Positions 61,482-64,000 of a DNA stretch of 64,000 bases are shown here, one piece after another. Source of the stretch: Clostridium_AD sp964467165 (GTDB lineage Bacteria; Bacillota; Clostridia; Clostridiales; Clostridiaceae); assembly GCA_964467165.1 (NCBI GenBank), contig CAYXOL010000015.1, forward strand, positions 29,023 to 93,022, in the 5' to 3' direction. Each line of letters starts with the position of its first letter. Position 1 is the stretch's first letter. A program made the position numbers and the translations under genes. Under the pieces are notes generated by a model. That model saw only the letters and a list, made by a program, of their open reading frames with translations, was not told the DNA's origin and searched no databases.

Positions 61482-62641
61482 CTCTTATCTAATTTTAGTA
61501 GTTTACCTAAATTCGAATATTTGGTTTCAATTGCACCCACTGGGCATAATTCCTGACAACAAAAACACCTTATACATTGATTCATATTCCATTTAGGCTT
61601 TAATATGGAGCCTTGTTTTACCATTTCAATTGCTGCTGGATTTTCTGGACATACCTCTTGGCATCTACCACAACCTATACATTTATCTTTAATAAGGGAC
61701 GGACTCGGTGCTATCATTCCTCTTAAAAAATTAGATACTCTGGGATTTATAAAATGAAAATTACCACCCTTTCTACAAAGTACAAAATTTTTAGCCTTCA
61801 TAGATTCTAGTTCTTCCCCAAGTATATTTATATCAGCTGGAAGCACTGCTCCCCAATTACTATCATATGCCTCTTTGAGCACTGGTGTATCCAAGGGGTC
61901 ATCATACCCTATAAGTCTAACTGCCACAGAATCCACTGCTGTTAAACATTCCCCCATAATTAGTGTATCCATCTTATGTGGATCTCCACTTTTAGGTCCA
62001 TTCCCTTCCATGGCAATTATACCGTCTAATATAGCAAAATTAGTTCCAACAGCAGTATTTAAATCTAGTAGCATTTTGCAAAAATTATTTGCATCCGGCA
62101 TTCTAGTGTGCCAAGTGGCCTTTTGCGTCCCAGGTATACAACCAAACTGATTTTTTACCGCCCCTGTATAATATGCCATAGCATGAGTTTTTAGTTTAGG
62201 TAGTGATATTACTACATCTGCCTCGTAGGCGGCTTTAGCTATGTCCCATGACTTACATAAAATAGAATCATCTAATTTCACATGTACTGACTCTTTAAAG
62301 TCTTCAAATTTAACTCCATATTTATCAGCAACTTGCATAAGGCCACATCGTTCTGCAGCTTTCCTAGAATCCCCAAAACCAGGTGAATCACCAAAGCTTA
62401 TATCACTTGTGTATTCCCTTATAATTCTAATAACCGCTTCAAAAACAGTATAGTGAGTTACTACCGTTGATTCTTTATTCTCAACACTTAACATATTAGG
62501 CTTAAGAAGTACCTTACTCTCTTTTGGAATTAATTTTATTAAAAAATCATGTCCACCAAGGAGTTCAAAGCCCTCTCTTATCTTTTCTTCTATTAAATCA
62601 ACATCGTATTCCATACATTTTAAAAGTGCAACGTTCTCCAT
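61478..62641 (-). CDS. DUF362 protein with two [4Fe-4S] ferredoxin clusters
   Basis: A 387-residue iron-sulfur protein. The DUF362 domain (about 1-290) shows KVLLKPNML, SFGDSPGFGDSRKAAERCG and a KLKTHAMAYYTGAVKNQFG block near 150. Two ferredoxin motifs are at about 310-365: CIGCGRCQEVCPENP and CIRCFCCQELCP. Electron-transfer or redox maturation is likely, but the substrate is unknown. The start follows TTAAGGAGTAAAAATC. It overlaps the UPF0182 start by four bases. Confidence 0.9.
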   Translation of the reverse strand: MENVALLKCMEYDVDLIEEKIREGFELLGGHDFLIKLIPKESKVLLKPNMLSVENKESTVVTHYTVFEAVIRIIREYTSDISFGDSPGFGDSRKAAERCGLMQVADKYGVKFEDFKESVHVKLDDSILCKSWDIAKAAYEADVVISLPKLKTHAMAYYTGAVKNQFGCIPGTQKATWHTRMPDANNFCKMLLDLNTAVGTNFAILDGIIAMEGNGPKSGDPHKMDTLIMGECLTAVDSVAVRLIGYDDPLDTPVLKEAYDSNWGAVLPADINILGEELESMKAKNFVLCRKGGNFHFINPRVSNFLRGMIAPSPSLIKDKCIGCGRCQEVCPENPAAIEMVKQGSILKPKWNMNQCIRCFCCQELCPVGAIETKYSNLGKLLKLDKR

Positions 62642-62689
62642 GATTTTTACTCCTTAATATTTTAATTTAATTATATTACTTATAGGTCC

Positions 62690-63205
62690 TTAATCAGAAA
62701 TTAAATAATTTTTATATTTTAGTTCTTTAATAATAAATTCCATAATTTCTTCATTATCTGCTTTTATAGTATGCAAATGTACTCCTTTAGTTAATGACGA
62801 TAAGGGCTCTGCATTAAACTCTTTAAACTTCTTTGTAAATTTTTCAATATCCACTATGGTTTTTATCATAAGCATAGCTCTTATTTCGCCGTATAAAGAG
62901 TGTTCTACAGTTACATCCTCTACTACACCACCAAACTTAACAATGCATTCCAGTTCACTATATATATCCTCCCTACTATGGGAAACTGCTATTACTCTTC
63001 TTACATAATTGATTTCTTCATTAGGTATTAAATATCCTTCCGGCGTTGCAATTATATTCACGCCCTCTGCTCTTGTAATTGCAATGTCTTTTACTATAAC
63101 TTGTCTTGTAACTCCTAATTCTTCTGCTAGAAACTGACCTTTATATGCGCAGTTATTATTAATTAGTAGATTTTTAATATAGTCTCTTCTTTGTTTTGAA
63201 TTCAT
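62690..63205 (-). CDS. niaR: Niacin-responsive repressor NiaR (HTH_11 plus 3H domain)
   Basis: A 171-residue regulator. The N-terminal winged helix (residues 5-60) has YIKNLLINNNCAYKGQFLAE and LGVTRQVIVKDIAITRAEG. The C-terminal 3H domain has the namesake histidines in AVSHSREDI, VEHSLYGEI and GVHLHTIK, which bind metal and niacin in the known NiaR/YrxA proteins. The start follows TAGGAGGAAAAA. It should repress NAD-synthesis or niacin-uptake genes, none of which is in the window. Confidence 0.9.
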   Translation of the reverse strand: MNSKQRRDYIKNLLINNNCAYKGQFLAEELGVTRQVIVKDIAITRAEGVNIIATPEGYLIPNEEINYVRRVIAVSHSREDIYSELECIVKFGGVVEDVTVEHSLYGEIRAMLMIKTIVDIEKFTKKFKEFNAEPLSSLTKGVHLHTIKADNEEIMEFIIKELKYKNYLISD

Positions 63206-63301
63206 TTTTTCCTCCTAGTATATATATTAAGTATATTCTATCACTTTTTATATATTAGTAGGAATATTTTTTTATATGTGAAAAAGTCAGGTAATAAAAA
63301 A

Positions 63302-63330
63302 AGAAACTATTTACTAGCTTCTTAGTTTCT
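63302..63330 (-). terminator. Intrinsic terminator overlapping the HD-domain gene stop
   Basis: Arms AGAAACTA (63302-63309) and TAGTTTCT (63323-63330) with a 13-base loop, followed on the minus strand by seven T bases. The upstream arm includes the gene's stop codon. Confidence 0.75.
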
Positions 63331-63816
63331 ATTATCGCATTCTTTTAATAAGTCTAATTCTATATCTTGTGTTATGTTACTATTATGATGATTTTTTACT
63401 AAAAACAAAAACCTATCATCATAACCATATTTTCTTAATAAATTATATCCTATATCTCCATGATTATAATACATATTGACATTTTTATTCTTCTTATGGG
63501 ATTCAATTTTTCCATTGGTTATACTATTCATTATAACCATTATAGATTTATCTATAGGGTTCATATTACTATATATTTTACCTATATCATGTAACAACGC
63601 GACTTTTATCAAGCCTTTTGATTGTAATACCCTTTGATTACAAGTATCTTTTACATCTCTTGCTACATTTATACAGTGTTTTTGCTCATAAGTAGGCAAT
63701 TGATGGAATAATTGCAATTCGTAAGTTTCTAAATGCATTTTAAGAAAATCTATATCTTCATCATTAATTTTAGATACCATTGATCTATAAAACTGTTTTA
63801 CTCTATAGAGTGACAT
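63322..63816 (-). CDS. HD-domain (HDIG-type) phosphohydrolase-like protein
   Basis: A protein of about 164 residues with an HD domain: KVALLHDIGKIYSN near residue 75 carries the HD pair, MYYNHGDIGYNLLRKYG near 120 and LVKNHHNSN near 145 give further metal ligands. The ATG at 63816 is preferred over the two starts just before it because of spacing from AAGGGG. The substrate is not known; HD proteins cleave nucleotides or cyclic dinucleotides. Confidence 0.82.
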   Translation of the reverse strand: MSLYRVKQFYRSMVSKINDEDIDFLKMHLETYELQLFHQLPTYEQKHCINVARDVKDTCNQRVLQSKGLIKVALLHDIGKIYSNMNPIDKSIMVIMNSITNGKIESHKKNKNVNMYYNHGDIGYNLLRKYGYDDRFLFLVKNHHNSNITQDIELDLLKECDNRN

Positions 63817-63931
63817 CATCAAACCCCTTTCATATTTATATTATTGTAAATTATTACTTTTATATTGTAATACTTTTTTTATAATAAATCTATAAAAATT
63901 TTAGTCTCAAATTAATTTTAAGCAAATAAAA

Positions 63932-63952
63932 AACAGTCCGTATTGGACTGTT
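63932..63952 (-). terminator. Terminator after tRNA-Ala
   Basis: Eight-base perfect arms AACAGTCC/GGACTGTT with a 5-base loop, followed on the minus strand by a T run. It lies four bases from the tRNA 3' end. Confidence 0.85.
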
Positions 63953-63956
63953 TTTT

Positions 63957-64000
63957 TGGTGGAGATAAAGGGAATCGAACCCTTGACCCCCTGCGTGCAA
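63957..64000 (-). tRNA. tRNA-Ala (anticodon TGC), 3' part, cut by the window edge
   Basis: The visible 44 bases run from the anticodon loop (TTGCAC) through GCAGG, the T arm AAGGGTTCGATTCCCTT and an encoded CCA. The anticodon TGC assigns it to alanine; the 5' half is outside the window. Confidence 0.85.

Noticed and set aside
1..64000. CRISPR array
   Set aside because: No regularly spaced repeat-spacer pattern and no cas gene were seen; the regular repeats found are iterons, arm sites and a tRNA duplication.

Overview
The window is low-GC DNA with G-rich Shine-Dalgarno sites, TTG/GTG starts and gene families typical of a Clostridium-like Firmicute (GH94 phosphorylases, YesM/YesN regulators, NiaR, UPF0182, GtcA/CsbB/YfhO). 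Genus-level placement is an inference from gene content; no rRNA is present.

Left chromosomal part (1-20460). A phosphorolytic disaccharide locus lies on the minus strand: two sugar ABC transporters (one cut by the window edge), a cellobiose phosphorylase, an N,N'-diacetylchitobiose-type phosphorylase, a phosphohexomutase and a LacI-type repressor with three matching candidate operators (core AAACnCGnGTTT). A YesM/YesN two-component pair diverges from the second transporter. After it comes a lipid-linked sugar module: GtcA-like flippase (plus strand, overlapping the yesN gene) converging on a CsbB-like glycosyltransferase and a YfhO-type GT-C protein (minus strand). In Bacillus and Listeria these three proteins glycosylate lipoteichoic acid.

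Integrated element (20461-51523). A 46-bp direct repeat bounds about 31 kb; the right copy is the 3' part of an intact tRNA-Arg(ACG) gene. Next to the tRNA are a tyrosine integrase, a CI-like repressor, a divergent excisionase, a terminase small subunit, a CHC2-toprim-SF3 primase/helicase, and directly behind it an origin-like region of 11-bp-phased GGGGGA iterons in opposite orientations around an AT-rich stretch. No capsid, portal, tail, large terminase, lysis or relaxase gene is visible. This order (int, regulators, xis, primase, ori, plus terS) matches phage-inducible chromosomal islands, here with large cargo: an FRG-domain gene followed by a membrane protein, a serine recombinase, a type I restriction-modification operon, a Schlafen/AlbA_2-STAND NTPase, a Ku-LigD end-joining pair next to a Y-family polymerase with a LexA-type box, a HEPN-like protein with a KAP NTPase, a broken MBL hydrolase with DUF3006, and a small gene with a possible -1 frameshift site.

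Right chromosomal part (51524-64000). An acetyltransferase gene, four tRNA-Ser genes formed by tandem duplication of a 342-bp unit, serS, a GlpA-like FAD oxidoreductase with an N-terminally short DUF1667 protein, a hybrid histidine kinase, UPF0182 overlapping a DUF362 ferredoxin-like gene, a NiaR-type repressor, an HD-domain protein, and the 3' part of a tRNA-Ala.

Starts were moved to sites with a good ribosome-binding site where these disagreed with the longest frame; such cases are stated. Functions come from recognising family motifs by eye; no database search was run.
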